Positions 34,538 through 46,195 of a DNA stretch of 64,000 nucleotides are shown piece by piece; the first letter of the stretch is position 1, and every line of letters starts with the position of its first letter. The position numbers were made by a program, and so were the translations under genes. Under the pieces are notes generated by a model, which saw only the letters and a list, made by a program, of their open reading frames with translations, had not been told where the DNA came from and ran no database searches. The stretch comes from Camellia lanceoleosa (lineage: Eukaryota; Streptophyta; Magnoliopsida; Ericales; Theaceae), in NCBI GenBank assembly GCA_025200525.1, contig CM045767.1, positions 4,971,437-5,035,436 on the forward strand. The letters run 5' to 3'.

Positions 34538-36145
34538 AAAAAATTGATATGCACTGCTATATTGTGCATAACCGTTGAATACAAAGTCAACGGATTTTTA
34601 GGCTTATCCTAACTCTTTTGGGTTTAGGTATTACCACCTTTTGCATGACACCCCCACATTTGTAGAATTTATACAAAGGCTTTTGACCTTTTCAAAAAAT
34701 TCATACAGGGTCTTTAAACAATTTCTTGTGTCACAATGATTATGAAATTCTCAAAATCATATCACGGTAAACATGTTCCCAGAATGTCATTAACCAAATT
34801 TAGGCATCCAAACATATTTGGTCCAACCTATCTTATTATTAGGAAACATAAATCCAGTGTTCAATAGTTTACTATTTGGAACTTCATAACATGGCCAGTA
34901 GTCTTATCACTAGGAATCACTAATTTCTCACCATGTGGTCAGTAGACTTTCTACTACTGGAATCACAATGTCTTAACCTGTGATCAGTAGTCACTTTACT
35001 ACTAGAAATCATAACGTCCTGATATAGGATCAGTAGACTCTTTCATTACTAGGAATCATCATGTCTTGACATATGATCAGTAGCCTCTCCACTACTAGGT
35101 GATCAGTAATCTGTTCATTACTATAAACCACAATCTCATAACTATACAACCAGTGCTCTAACACCTCTTAGGAACCACCAGTTTTCTATCTTAGTGATCA
35201 GTGATCTTGTACTCACTAGGAGCCACCAATTTAAGAATATATTTGGATTTAAAAAATTCAAAAATATATTCACCCACTCTAACGGGTTGTCTCATCTTTA
35301 CTTTCAAGCAAAGTCACACAATAATCATATATGTTATAATTGACATAAGGATAACATACTAATCGCCTCTGATTAATTCAGAGATATTATCATGTAATCT
35401 TATGATTTCCTTTAATCATACTTGGTCTTTCTAGATCTTCTTTTAAGAACCTTGCAAGGTTTAAGGTTATCAGGTGGAACAACATTTCCTGTTGTCATCT
35501 CTTGAAGTCATTTCTGAAAAATCACAACAAAATTTCACTATGATGTTTTTCCAGAACCTAAACTTAACGCTAGGACATCCCAAAGTCTAAAATTTAATTC
35601 AAAAATGATCACCACTTACCCTAGAATCGAACATGGTCAGGAAAGTTTCTAGGAAGACTAGAGGGGTCACATCGGTCCCAGTTAACCTTAGACAAAACTT
35701 TCAAGAGCATGTTGACTCTTAATCTATGAGAAACAAATTTAGAATTAAGTTTTTCAGGGGATAAATTAGGTTAAAACAAACCACGTTTACAAAACTAGTA
35801 AGCAATTAAAAATTGCTATCAAAATTACACCATTCATAAAAGTTAACCGGTATTCCTGGAACTGAGTCCATTATTTCTGAATAAAATCAGAAATATTTTT
35901 GCTAATGCTAAAATTTGGTTTCTTTTTTCAAAGCCAAAACACTTTGGAAATAATCAGATTATAAACCAAAACACTTTGAAAATAATCAAATTATACTCAA
36001 AGACTTTCTCCAAACTTGGTTTTCCAACACTTTGGGAATAAAATGATTAAACCCATAGACTTCCTCAAACCCCAAAAGTTTGAAACCAAATATGTCTTAG
36101 TTGTTATTTCTGAACAAATAAGAATTACTCTTTAACCAAGGTTAA
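34538..36145. other. non-coding internal part of copia family B
   Basis: This should carry integrase, protease and gag on the minus strand, but no such motif can be read. It holds the tandem repeats at 34893-35235 and, near 35870-36060, several copies of an AACACTTTGG(A/G)AATAA phrase. Confidence 0.5.
34893..35235. repeat. imperfect 55-60 bp tandem repeat
   Basis: About six units contain GATCAGTAG, a T/C-rich spacer, CTACTAGGAATCA and ATGTCTTGA-like phrases. AGTAG and CTACT within a unit form short inverted repeats. Confidence 0.7.
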
Positions 36146-36825
36146 TGTCACGCCCCAAACTTGCCCCTAAAAGTTTGGGCATGACCTATGCATAAATGGA
36201 CATATAACCTGGTATATATATAACATATGGGGCCTTATTGGAAGCATAAATACTAACAAACTCCATTGAGCTATTTCTACATACCAGGATCTCATACATC
36301 ACATGCATCATTCGAGGCAGATAAAGTTTAAACTATATCCCTGGGCATCAGTTACATACATACACATTTACAATCTCAGCCCTAAACTTGGGCGTATACA
36401 AAGAGAACATGAAAGTTATGTACATTTATCTTAGATGGACACTCATAAGCAACCGACATCTTCATAACTTAACAAAATAAATGGCTTATATAGTGGACAC
36501 ATGAAGGTTGACACAAGGAAGCGGGCATCTTGGCTAGGTCTGACTACCTGATTGGTGACCTACAGAAACAGACATAACAGAGAGTGAGCCGGGCTCAGTG
36601 AATAGTAATACATAAATAAAATGACGCTTAATTGAAACATAATACATGTCAATGCATATAAGAACGCAGAGTTCATATAGTTAGTCTGAATCTGTGAATC
36701 TGTGCTAAGTACATGACGGCCTCAGGCCCAATCCTGCAACATCAACATCATAAACATAATGGCTATAAGCCTTTAATCCTGCAACATAAACATCATAAAC
36801 ATAATGACTATAAGCCTTTAAAACG

Positions 36826-36970
36826 TGGTGTTACGAGGCCCTTGAAACATGTGGCACGAGGCCCTTGAAACTTGTGGCGTAAAGTCCTTGTAACACATGG
36901 CACTAAGGCCCTTGAAAGGTTGGTATAAAGCCCATGTAACATATGGCACTAAGGCCCTTGAAAGGTTGGC
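36826..36970. repeat. 30-bp degenerate repeat in solo LTR 3
   Basis: Units share ACGAGGCCCTTGAAAC(A/T)TGTGGC or AAGGCCCTTGAAAGGTTGG. The array resumes after the MITE (37228-37290). Confidence 0.75.
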
Positions 36971-36975
36971 ATAAA

Positions 36976-37227
36976 GGTCCTGTTTGGCACAGCTTATAAT
37001 CAGCTTATTCTAGCTTTCAGCTTAATTTAAGCTATTTTGATGTGTTTGGTTTAGCTTATAGCTTATAACTTATAGCTTTTTGGAAGTCAGAAATCAGCTT
37101 ATTCTTTGAGTGGGGCAGGAGATGCTTTAAGAATAAGCTGGAAATCAGCTTAAGCTGAAAGTTATAAGCTATAAGCTGTTTAGGCATAAGCTATAAGCAG
37201 TTTCCCACAGCTCTACCAAACAGGGCC
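36976..37227. mobile_element. MITE with GGYCCTGTTTGG ends (252 bp)
   Basis: The ends GGTCCTGTTTGG and CCAAACAGGGCC are inverted repeats, and the interior is rich in AGCTTATAA-type inverted repeats. It is flanked by AAA on both sides. Comparison with neighbouring 30-bp units of the host LTR gives an empty site GGCATAAAGCCC, so the duplication is 3 bp. This fits a PIF/Harbinger (Tourist-like) MITE. Confidence 0.75.
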
Positions 37228-37884
37228 AAAGCCGTTGTAACATATGGCATTAAGCCCTTGCATACTTGAAAGTTGGCATTAAGCCCTTGCATACTTTTAT
37301 GAACTCAAGCGGTGACTCACACGGACTCTAGAGGTGGCTCACATCGTAGCACTTAGTTCCGTATAGCACTTTGTTTCATAACTTATCAACATGAAGATAT
37401 GCCATTCGTCCCATTACTTTTTTACATGGTGTTTCCTTCGTTTCATTATTTCTTTACATAATTAACTTCATTCATGTAGAAACATGGGAATCATACATTA
37501 ATGCTGAGTGGCCTTAGGCCAGAGTCTTACAAAATGGAAGGATTTCATCTTCCCTATTTCTTTATTTTCATACATTAAAACATGAACATAGTTACATATC
37601 GTACATGAACAAAATGCTAATGACATTCATTAGCTATATATGAAGCGTATAATAGTATTACTACTCACTGGGTTGAGATGACATGTTGCTTCCTCCTGGA
37701 GTGTGCCCTGCACACAGTCAATGCACATTAGTTCCTTTTTCTTTCTTAGCTCATTTTCTGAATCTTTACACTTTGCATGAATTTACAATCATCTTAAAAT
37801 CATTAGAAAAATATTCTAAAAATACCAAAGAGTCAAGCACGCAAAACTGAACAAACACTTTTTTTTTCCTGAAAATGAGTCCCC

Positions 37885-37965
37885 CGCTCGAGCGCAACTT
37901 TGGCCGCTCGAGCGGACTGTACAATTCACAAAAACTACTGGGAGGTCGATTTTCCCGCTCGAGCG
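37885..37965. repeat. palindrome cluster in solo LTR 3 (3 copies)
   Basis: CGCTCGAGCG starts at 37885, 37905 and 37956. The first two are 20 bp apart, the third 51 bp further. A possible decayed copy (CAGCTCGATT) lies at 37986, 30 bp on. This matches the spacing of solo LTR 1. Confidence 0.9.
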
Positions 37966-39439
37966 GTCGTGGCCTTGTTTTGGGGCAGCTCGATTTCAAC
38001 CTAACACTTAGCATCACCACCCCATTTTACATGCAATTCACTATGAAATTATAGCAATATATGGACCCAACTTCACTATAACATGAATTATCATTTGCAT
38101 ATCACAAAGTAACATAATTAAAAGCTTGATCAAGTCACCATTCTTTCCAATTTCAACCTTTAATTTAAATTCCTTTTGTTCATAAACATAACACACTATA
38201 GTATGACATAAAAAGACCAAGAATGGAAGTATAAATTCCACCATAGCATGCACTAAATCTTGAGTGCCATAAAATACACATAAGTAGAAGCTTATTCAAG
38301 TTACAACCTTCTAAATTCCATCTTTTATTCAAGTTCTTCATGTTTATTTAATTATCAAACATTACACAAATATTCTTTCATGGATTTAACATGAGAAACA
38401 AGGATTGAGGTATATATTTCATATCAAAGCAACCAATTGATGAATAACCCTTTTAATCAAACATAAATTATGAAGAATTCTCCATTACAACCCTAAATCA
38501 TCCAACATAAATTATGATAAACCCTTCTATCCAATTGAAAGGAGAATTCTCTTGTACAACCAATTTAACATGCCTTGAGCTTTAAAAATTGCAAGGATCC
38601 TCCTAATTTAATCTCTATTCCCTTCCTTGTTGCCTTGCCTTTGTTTCCCCTTTTTCCCTCTTTCGTTTTTCCTCTCCAGGAAATATCTCAAGTCCTTGAT
38701 TAAGCTTAAGAAGACTTGGTTTTTTAACAATTTATATATAAAGGCATATAAGACAAAATTTAATCGTTTAATCATTCCGAAATTGAAATTTCGTAAACAT
38801 ACTTAATATTACTTAAAAATTATGTTGATCACAGATATATAGTCAATTTCAGATAATTAAGCCGTTAAGGCTTCCAATTTCTGATTCAAGCATGTTAATG
38901 GTGACAGATAGTTTTCTTGTGAAACAGATAGGCATCCATCAACATGGATTACACTACTAAACCGTAATTTTTCATGGAATTTTACAGTAAACATTTAAAA
39001 GCATAAACCAATGACTGAAAATATATCAGAAATCATGTGTGAGGGTCGGGTTATTACAGTTAAACACTTTGGTTTTCATTACAAAAAACCAAACCAAGTT
39101 CCAAACTTACAAGCAATTTAAAAATTGCTAACCAAATTACAAGCAATGTAAAAAATTGCTACAACAATGATTAAGCAAATAAAAAGCTTCTAACAATACA
39201 AGCAAATAAAACTTGCTTTTGCACAATTGGTAAAAACCACCTAAATCCAAGCAAAAAATTGCTTTACTAAACAAATGTAAACCAATTCAAATAAGATTAT
39301 CCATTTTCTAAACTCCTCTTCTCGCTTAGGTATTCCTGTTCATCACAAAGGTTAGTTGTCCATACTTTTTATTTGTACATCCCAAGGACTATTAATTTGG
39401 TTTTGTATTTGTTTTCATTCCTTTTCGCATAGGTATTAC

Positions 39440-40353
39440 TGTGTGATACCACAGTTTCCTTAAAACAGATTCACTGCCTCCCGATGGATGCTGAAGATAC
39501 ACCGGCGTCTATCTCTCAAGATACAACGGTCGAAACCAGCTAATGCAGAAACACCTTCTGAATTGCTTCGGCGAACTTGATAATGGTCGTATACTCTCTA
39601 ACAAGAACCAAAGAAGGGACTAGCAAAAAAAGATAAGAAATTTTTCTTTGGTATAAAAAACATCTCTAACTTTTTTTATTTCAAAATAATATCTCAATTT
39701 TTCATAAAAAAATCTCTCTTAAACTCTTCTTCTAAGTTGGAGGGAAAAAACCCTTTTTATACTTGTAGGGAAGAGGTCTTAGCCATGAAGGCTATTATAA
39801 AACCTAGCATCAACGGCCATCAACTCTAGCCTTTAGGGCTAAAGTTACAAAGGTGCAAAACTCTCATGTGCATAATGATCATCAACTTTATCATCAAAAG
39901 ATGAGAGTTACAAGTTGAATAAATAAATAAATAAATATATAATGCTATTTAAATAATCTAACTAGATGGGTTGCAAAATGGATACGGGTATTGGGTCACA
40001 ACCCGATCCACACCCAGTTTAAAACATATGCACAAGACAAGCTCAGTCCAGCATAGCACAATCTAGCCCATGCCCAAGACTAAGTCCAACACATACACAT
40101 ACATAAGCCTAAGCCAGTCCAAACCAAGACTAAACCTAAGTCCAAGTCCAAGCCTAGGCTCAAGCCCAACTTCTATTGATGCCCACTTTATGAGATAATT
40201 CTCATTCACAACTCAATGGTTTCGGCCCATCATTTTTATATTGTAATCTTCTCACTTGAGAGAATACAAAACCATTTAGACCCACCGCAATTGGCGGTTG
40301 GGTCCAACTTTAATTTCTAATTAAAGTTACTGAAAATTCATTATTTTCCAACA
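39440..40353 (-). repeat. 5' LTR of copia family B
   Basis: The plus-strand edges are TGTGTGATACCACAG and ATTTTCCAACA, matching 31121-32146. The minus-strand TATA box is at about 39752-39762. It is 112 bp shorter than the 3' LTR, mainly in the hexamer region and in small indels. Confidence 0.85.
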
Positions 40354-41049
40354 ATTCTTGTATATACTCAAGGTAAGAATCGAATCAATTGATCATTTCT
40401 TTCCTATTATGGGATTTGTTAGTTGATTATTTCTCTTCATTATAGGACTCTTTATTGAATTGATAGGGTTGGATTTATTGATTGTAGATTTAATTATTTG
40501 TTTATCCCTATTGTTGGGTTAATAGATTTTAGTTATTGATTGTGAATTTATAAATCATGTTAACATAAATATCATGATAATTGTAATATTCTATCTCACC
40601 GATTGATAAAAAAATTTAAAAAATGTATAAGATTAATAAAATCTGATTATTACTTGTTATGGGAGAAAACATATGTGTGTTCTCTAAGATATATTTTTTG
40701 ATCCACCACCAGTTACAATGGTTACAAACTAAACTTTCACACATAACAAAACTCACCAAACTCAAGTACAAATTCTCCCAATCTCTCATCAAATCTAGAA
40801 GTATTTAACAATATTATTATGAGCCAAACAAGCTATTTTTACAGTAAAAAAATTCTACCTACGTTTCTCACATTTCACCTACATTTTTTCTTTCTCTTTC
40901 TAAATTTCTTCTCAAATCTTCCAACCAAACAAAGCGTAAAGTTATCGATTAATTACATAACATTTAAAATTAAAAAAATATCATGTTCACGTGTGGGCAG
41001 AACGAAAAACAAAAATTAACCAAAAACATTTTCTATGATAAACAAAAAA
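40354..41049. other. anonymous AT-rich DNA
   Basis: No gene or clear repeat was seen. The phrase GTTATTGATTGTGAATTTAT and its variants occur twice around 40470-40550. Confidence 0.4.
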
Positions 41050-41436
41050 ACAAGCTTATTTGAACGAAAAATGTTTTCAACTTTTTAAAGGCAAAAAAAG
41101 TTTTTTGAATCAAGCTTTTATCAATGTCACCACATTACCACCACTACCATCACCTCCATCACTGCACCACTACCACCACGGCAATAACCACCATTACCAC
41201 TGTCACCTTCATCTCATTACTACCTCTACTACCATCACCACCACACCACTATTGCCGCCATCACCACTATTGCTACCACCACCCGAACACCTCCACCCTG
41301 CCACTGTCACTACCACCACCACTAATGCAACCGTTAGTACATTAATTTCAAAAACACAATCAAACATAAGAAAACATTTTCTTGAAAAAGTTTTCTATAA
41401 AATGTTTTCCGTTAAAACAAATGGAGTGTCAGAGAA
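41050..41436. mobile_element. MITE-like repeat, copy 2, with CACCAC-rich core
   Basis: The left part (GAACGAAAAATGTTTTCAAC) and the right part (GAAAACATTTTCTTG ... AAACAAATGGAG) match the ends of copies 1 and 3. The core (41120-41335) is an expanded CACCA/CATCACC/TACCACC tract. The open frames over it, up to 187 codons of His/Thr/Pro repeats, come from the low-complexity tract. Confidence 0.5.
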
Positions 41437-41909
41437 ACATTTTCATATCAAATGTAGAAAGGAACTTTCAAGAGATTTCTCTTGTGCACCATTTCTCACC
41501 ACAAAAATCATTTGCACCATTTCTCATCTACTTAATCAAACAAACAATGAGAGATCTTTTTCTCTTCCTCTTCATTTATTTTCTTTTCTTTTCTCCAAAT
41601 CCTTCAACCCAAACAGACTATAACTAACCAATTTGCAAAAAATCCCAACTGTCGTCCATGTTCTCAAAACCTAACTACTAGTGTAAAAAATATAGACAAT
41701 AGAGAAATTGTTGTTCATATTTATAGATTTTTTCTTCTTTATGATTCTAATTTTCATAGTAATTGGAACAATTTCGTCGATTTTCAAAAGAAAAACATTA
41801 TTCAAAATAGAATCTAAAAAATCGAAAAAATAAAAATGTATTGATTCAAAGCCAGATAGGAAAAGAAAATGGATATGTTGCCATTAATGGTGACAAACAA
41901 AAAAGAAAG

Positions 41910-42101
41910 GGTTGGCCTAGTGGCTCAAGCCTGGGGTTTAGGAGGCTATTTAGGTCTTAGGTTTAATCCCCTAACCAACATAAAACCTTGAGGCCACGGA
42001 CCGCATAGAAACTTGTTTTGAAAGGCTTGTTTAGACTGTAAGAACTTAATCTGGTGTGCAAAAGTTGGCTAGGATACCTAAAAATAAAAAATAAAAAAAG
42101 A
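41910..42101 (+). mobile_element. tRNA-derived SINE
   Basis: The RNA polymerase III box A (TGGCCTAGTGG, 41913-41923) and box B (GGTTTAATCCC, 41960-41970) are about 36 bp apart, as in plant tRNA-derived SINEs. The body continues to an A-rich tail (42080-42101). The flanks share an A-rich phrase AAAAAAGAAA (41899-41908 and about 42094-42104), a plausible target duplication. Confidence 0.7.
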
Positions 42102-42105
42102 AAAA

Positions 42106-42340
42106 CTAAATTATTCTTGCAATGTTGTCTTTTGGGCCATGAATTCTAGGCTTTTTCAATTGCAGTGAGTCTTCTTCTGTGCGGTTTGCCATTGATTTTG
42201 GCAACCAACGATAGGAAGTTTTGAGGATGATATGATTCTTCTTCTTCTTCTTCTTCGTGGTCCTGTGTTGTGAATGTGATAGATATAGATCCGTTGATCG
42301 GTTAGTTACCATCGACTTCCCTTTTTATAGTAAAGCTTGG
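42106..42340 (-). pseudogene. truncated gene head with TATA box
   Basis: On the minus strand CTATAAAAAGGG (42325-42336) is followed by a leader with a run of GAAGAAGAA and an ATG in plausible context, giving a short peptide with MANRTEEDSLQLKKPRIHGP and a stop at 42106. A longer in-frame start gives 68 aa. It looks like the promoter and first exon of a gene whose remainder is missing, ending where the SINE tail begins. No family was recognised. Confidence 0.35.
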
Positions 42341-43174
42341 AAAAGTAATGGGGTTCCGACTTGATTCAACCCAATCCAACTGGCTATGGCCTACTTTTTT
42401 GGATTAGAGAGTAATTGGGCTTACGTGGCTTCCTTGGTTTAGAGAGGAATTGGGCTTACAATTTTGTACCTAAAACTATGCAAAATTATTATTTTCATCA
42501 TTTTAGACCATTTTTAGAAGGGATATTTTTGTATAATTTTCATAGTCAAGGATAGGGGTACTCATGGGTTGGATTTAGGTGGGTGGCATGTCATCCTCCA
42601 CCCATCTAAATGAGGTTCAGGTTAAGAAAACTTCATCCACATCAGACCACTCATTGTTTTGAAATTGATTGAGTGGTTTAGACAAATTGACGGGTGGATA
42701 TTGATCGGGTTCGCGGACTGAATAGATCCTAATTTTACAAAAACAATGCTAATTTTTTTACAGACAAATTCTATTTTACAAAAAAAAAGTCATAGTTTGT
42801 TTTAACTAAACATTAAAGAGTAGGGGTTATGCTTTATCTGAAAAGTGAAAAGTTTCCTTCAATTTTCAATACTTTATTTATTGAATAATTTTTTTAATTT
42901 TTTTGACTAAAATATAAAGTGAAAAAAATATTGTGATAATTTTTTGACTTTTTACTAAAAAAATATATAAAAAGTAAAAATGAAATGAAATTTTTAACTT
43001 TTTGTATAATTTTTTAACTTTCTAAATTTTTTTAGTGACTTTTTACCATTACTATAACTCCCCAAACTTACCTTTAATATTTCCCCACCCTAATTAAAGG
43101 ATTAATATAAACAAAGTGATAAATACAAAATAAAATAAAATATTATTTGATTAATAGTTAAGTGGTCAATTATA
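42341..43174. other. anonymous AT-rich DNA
   Basis: A GGGTACTCATGGGTTGGATT phrase near 42555 and its counterpart GACGGGTGGATATTGATCGG (42690) suggest an old repeat. No gene was seen. Confidence 0.35.
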
Positions 43175-43391
43175 GGTGTCGTTTGGATGTGGGGTGCATT
43201 AGGTTGATTTTTTGATTAAATTAGTCATAAAAGGTAAAATAGACTAAAAACTTAATAAAATAAAATATTATATTCAAACTATAATTATTTTATTTTTTCT
43301 CTCATAAAAGTTAAAAAAATCAATTCAAATGAATTTTTTAACCAAGACTAAAATGCTAAAAAGCCAAATCAACTTTCCAAAGGAAACCATA
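43175..43391. mobile_element. MITE-like repeat (about 217 bp)
   Basis: The left end GGTGTCGTTTGGATG and right end CTTTCCAAAGGAAACC are rough inverted repeats of the CGTTTGG type common in Tourist-like MITEs. Edges and target duplication are uncertain. Confidence 0.4.
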
Positions 43392-43536
43392 ATCTTTAAA
43401 AATCACTCGCACATTATTTTTTGAAAGTGTTTCCAATACTTACTTAGATAATTTGATGAAATTGGTCTATTTTTTCTACTTCAACTATGCTAACAAACTC
43501 ATCAAACAAAAATGAGATTAAATTTGTTTTTTGTGG

Positions 43537-43603
43537 AAAAAAAAAAAAAAAAAAAAAAAAAGGTGATTGGTTTGTTTTTTTTTTTTTTTTTTTTTTTTTT
43601 TTT
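43537..43603. repeat. A25 / T29 inverted homopolymers
   Basis: An A-run (43537-43561) and a T-run (43575-43603) are 13 bp apart, followed by (GA)n and another A-run. They could form a long hairpin. Run lengths are likely to be unreliable in any assembly. Confidence 0.85.
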
Positions 43604-46195
43604 GTTGAGAGAGAGAGAGAAAAAAAAAAGTGATTGATTGATTGTGTGAGTTTGTTTTTTTTGTTTGAAAAGTTGTTTGGTTTGTGTGTTTTGGGAAATT
43701 TTTTTGGGAAAATTTGTTTGGTAGAGAAAAACAAACAAACAAGATAATTTCACAGACAAGATAATTTCATCAAATTTAAAAAAAAAGTTTAACTTTTTAT
43801 CAAATTTCACAGACGATTAACAAGATAATTAACCAGACAATCGGTCAAACTTAATGAAACAATTGAAAAATAACGTATCTTTATATCAAATCAAATTTCA
43901 ACAATAAGAGAAATTTTAAAATTTGAACTTTAAAGGGAACTTTACACATAGGAAAAAAATAAAAATAAAAATAAAAATAAAAACAACCAAACAAACAAAC
44001 CACAAGCACACGTCACATCATATACACATGTAACAAGAAAAAATAAATAAAAAAATAAAAACAATCAAACAAACCCCAAGCACACATCACATCGCATTTC
44101 ATCAAATTTTTATGAGTGAGTGTGATTTAGATTGGATTGAATTGAGATGAAATCAGAATAAATTCGTTATTTATAGTTCTTGAAAAATTGAAATCAATTC
44201 AATTTGTTTAAATTGTGGAATTAATTCGAACTAATCCATTTAAACATAGATTTGATCAGTTTAGGATTACGAATTCACATAATTAAATAATAATATATAT
44301 ATATATATAATACTTTAATTTCATAAAAACATAAATATACCATTATATTAGTTTCACAATAGTAACATATCTTTCTATAATAGTGACATACTGATCTAGA
44401 ATTTAAACAACCATAAAAAAACTGATTCCACCATAAATGTTTAGACCATTACAAATCAAAACTAAAAACTAACAAATAAAAATAATTAAAAAAGATATTT
44501 GCCGTTTTAGGTTTGTGTTTAAGTTTTATATGAAATAAGAGAAGATGTTATGTGAGATGGTGTATAATAAAAATATAAATTATTTATATACAGTCTGGAT
44601 CGATTTCAATTCGGAACCATGAGGTTCAATTCGGAATCAATCCGTGGATTGTCGATTTTTAATTCTTCAATCTCAAATCAAATCATGAATTCAAAAAATA
44701 AATTTAAACTTATTAAATTAGACTAGACTGGATCAAATTATGAATTTAATGTATTCCTTCGTACAAATTTTTACTCAAATGTGACACCATCTCCTTTTAT
44801 CCATCTCCTTCCACTTTCTCCATTTGGTAAAGTGGAAAACCGTCCGATTTTCCCAGCTTTTTCTTGTAAAAAATATGCATTGAGTGTTTCTGAATCGGTA
44901 AGCCTCTCACAACATATCCGTATACAAACCCAAAAGGAGCAGTAATCATATCATATTTTCAACAGCCACTGTTAAAAACTTTCCTTCGTCTTCTCGGAAT
45001 TTGCGAGAAAAGAAAATATAAAGCTGTTTTGAGGTTATTTCTGGTTACGATTTGGCTTACTTTTTCTCAAACTGTTGCTATGAACCCTAGAAGAAAATTT
45101 ATTGAGAGCATACTACAGGAATCAACTCGATTGCATTAAATTTGTGGTTGTTAGTACAGTAGTTTTTTTAATTTTTTTATTTTACCCCAATTTCGGTGAA
45201 ACATATGCTTCTCTATTTCAAATTAGTCGATGTTTGGTACTTCAATTTATTGTTACTTCCAAAATTTGATGAATTTTTGCTTTGGAAACGGTAAAGATGC
45301 TTTTTCTTCTTTCCGCTGTAAAGATGTTCTCTTGTTTCAATGAAACCCTAGAAAGGATGCCATATAGCTTTGTTTGTAAGTGGTTGTTTCTGACAGTTCA
45401 CTTCAAAACCCTGAAAAAAAGTTTATAAGGATTTCCTCTTTAGGAAAGTCAATGGGTAAAGTAAATGCTCATGTCAATGATGGTTAGACAGAGAAAAACA
45501 ATTGAGCTATTTTTTTTAAATTTTATTTTTATTATTATTATTTGTGCATTGTTGATCAATGATTCAGTGAAAGCATTCTCTTTTATGCTGTTAGATAAGG
45601 CGATTTGTTGAGTATTTCTTCTGGGTTTGTTTTTTGCACTAATTTGATCTATTAGGCGTTTAGATACATGTGGTTTAGATTGAGGATATATGTTCGGTGT
45701 AAATTGTTGGAGCATAATTTTACGACTTAGCTAGGGTCCAAACCAATCATACTCATGCTGGTTGCCTAATGTTGCTACTGAAAGCGTCAAATTACAGCTT
45801 ATATGTACATGGCAATTAAAGATGAGACATTTCCATTATCTTTTGAAATAATGAGAGAGAGAGAGAGAGAGAGAGCTGCTCTGTGCTCTTTTACTATGTC
45901 TCGATTACAAGTTTAGGTTTTTACAAATTTTGGATAGTCATAGTAGTAAAATGCTAAATTATTAGGTCAAACCTGGCAATTGTGAAAACTTGAAGTAGCA
46001 GAGTACTGAGTTTTGTGCATATTAGTTGTTTGGATATCAATTATATGTTGGCTCAGAATACCTACTTGTATGCTTAGCTATGGAGGCAAACTGCTTGATA
46101 AAATATCTCTTCACCTTAGTTTATTCTCTCTCTTTCTCACTCGGTGAGTGTGTGTGCATATTTTGAAGTTTGGGTTAGAGTCAGTGGTTCCTGTG
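43604..46195. other. AT-rich region and presumed SPL upstream region
   Basis: 43604-44760 is anonymous repeat-like DNA. From about 44870 the composition becomes gene-like, and the (GA)n run at 45853-45875 lies in what may be the promoter or leader intron of the SPL gene. I cannot locate the transcription start. Confidence 0.4.

Larger units (their letters stand above)
36146..39058 (-). mobile_element. solo LTR 3 of the long-LTR family
   Basis: On the minus strand it begins TGTAATAACCCGACCC and ends GTTTGGGGCGTGACA. It is flanked by a perfect GTTAA duplication (36141-36145, 39059-39063). It has no internal sequence. It contains a 252-bp MITE (36976-37227), a degenerate 30-bp repeat (36826-36970) and a small palindrome cluster (37885-37965). 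It sits inside copia family B and is therefore younger than that element. Confidence 0.93.
31121..40353 (-). mobile_element. copia family B element with both LTRs, lacking gag and integrase, split by a solo LTR
   Basis: On the minus strand the 5' LTR is at 40353-39440 and the 3' LTR at 32146-31121. Only RT and RNase H (34537-32704) are recognisable between them. The flanks share ATTCT (right flank 40354-40358; left flank, overlapping the LTR edge, 31117-31121), consistent with a 5-bp duplication if the LTR end is one base shorter. Without the inserted solo LTR (36146-39058) and its duplication, the internal region is about 4.4 kb, a normal copia length. About 2 kb of it, where gag, protease and integrase should be, has no recognisable coding and partly consists of short repeats. 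Confidence 0.8.

Noticed and set aside
41060..41623. 187-codon frame rich in His, Thr and Pro
   Set aside because: It translates a CAC/CCA-rich low-complexity core of a MITE-like repeat. No domain was seen, and the same core occurs without a frame in the sister copies.
43444..43810. Frames with poly-Lys and poly-Phe
   Set aside because: They come from the A25/T29 homopolymer runs.
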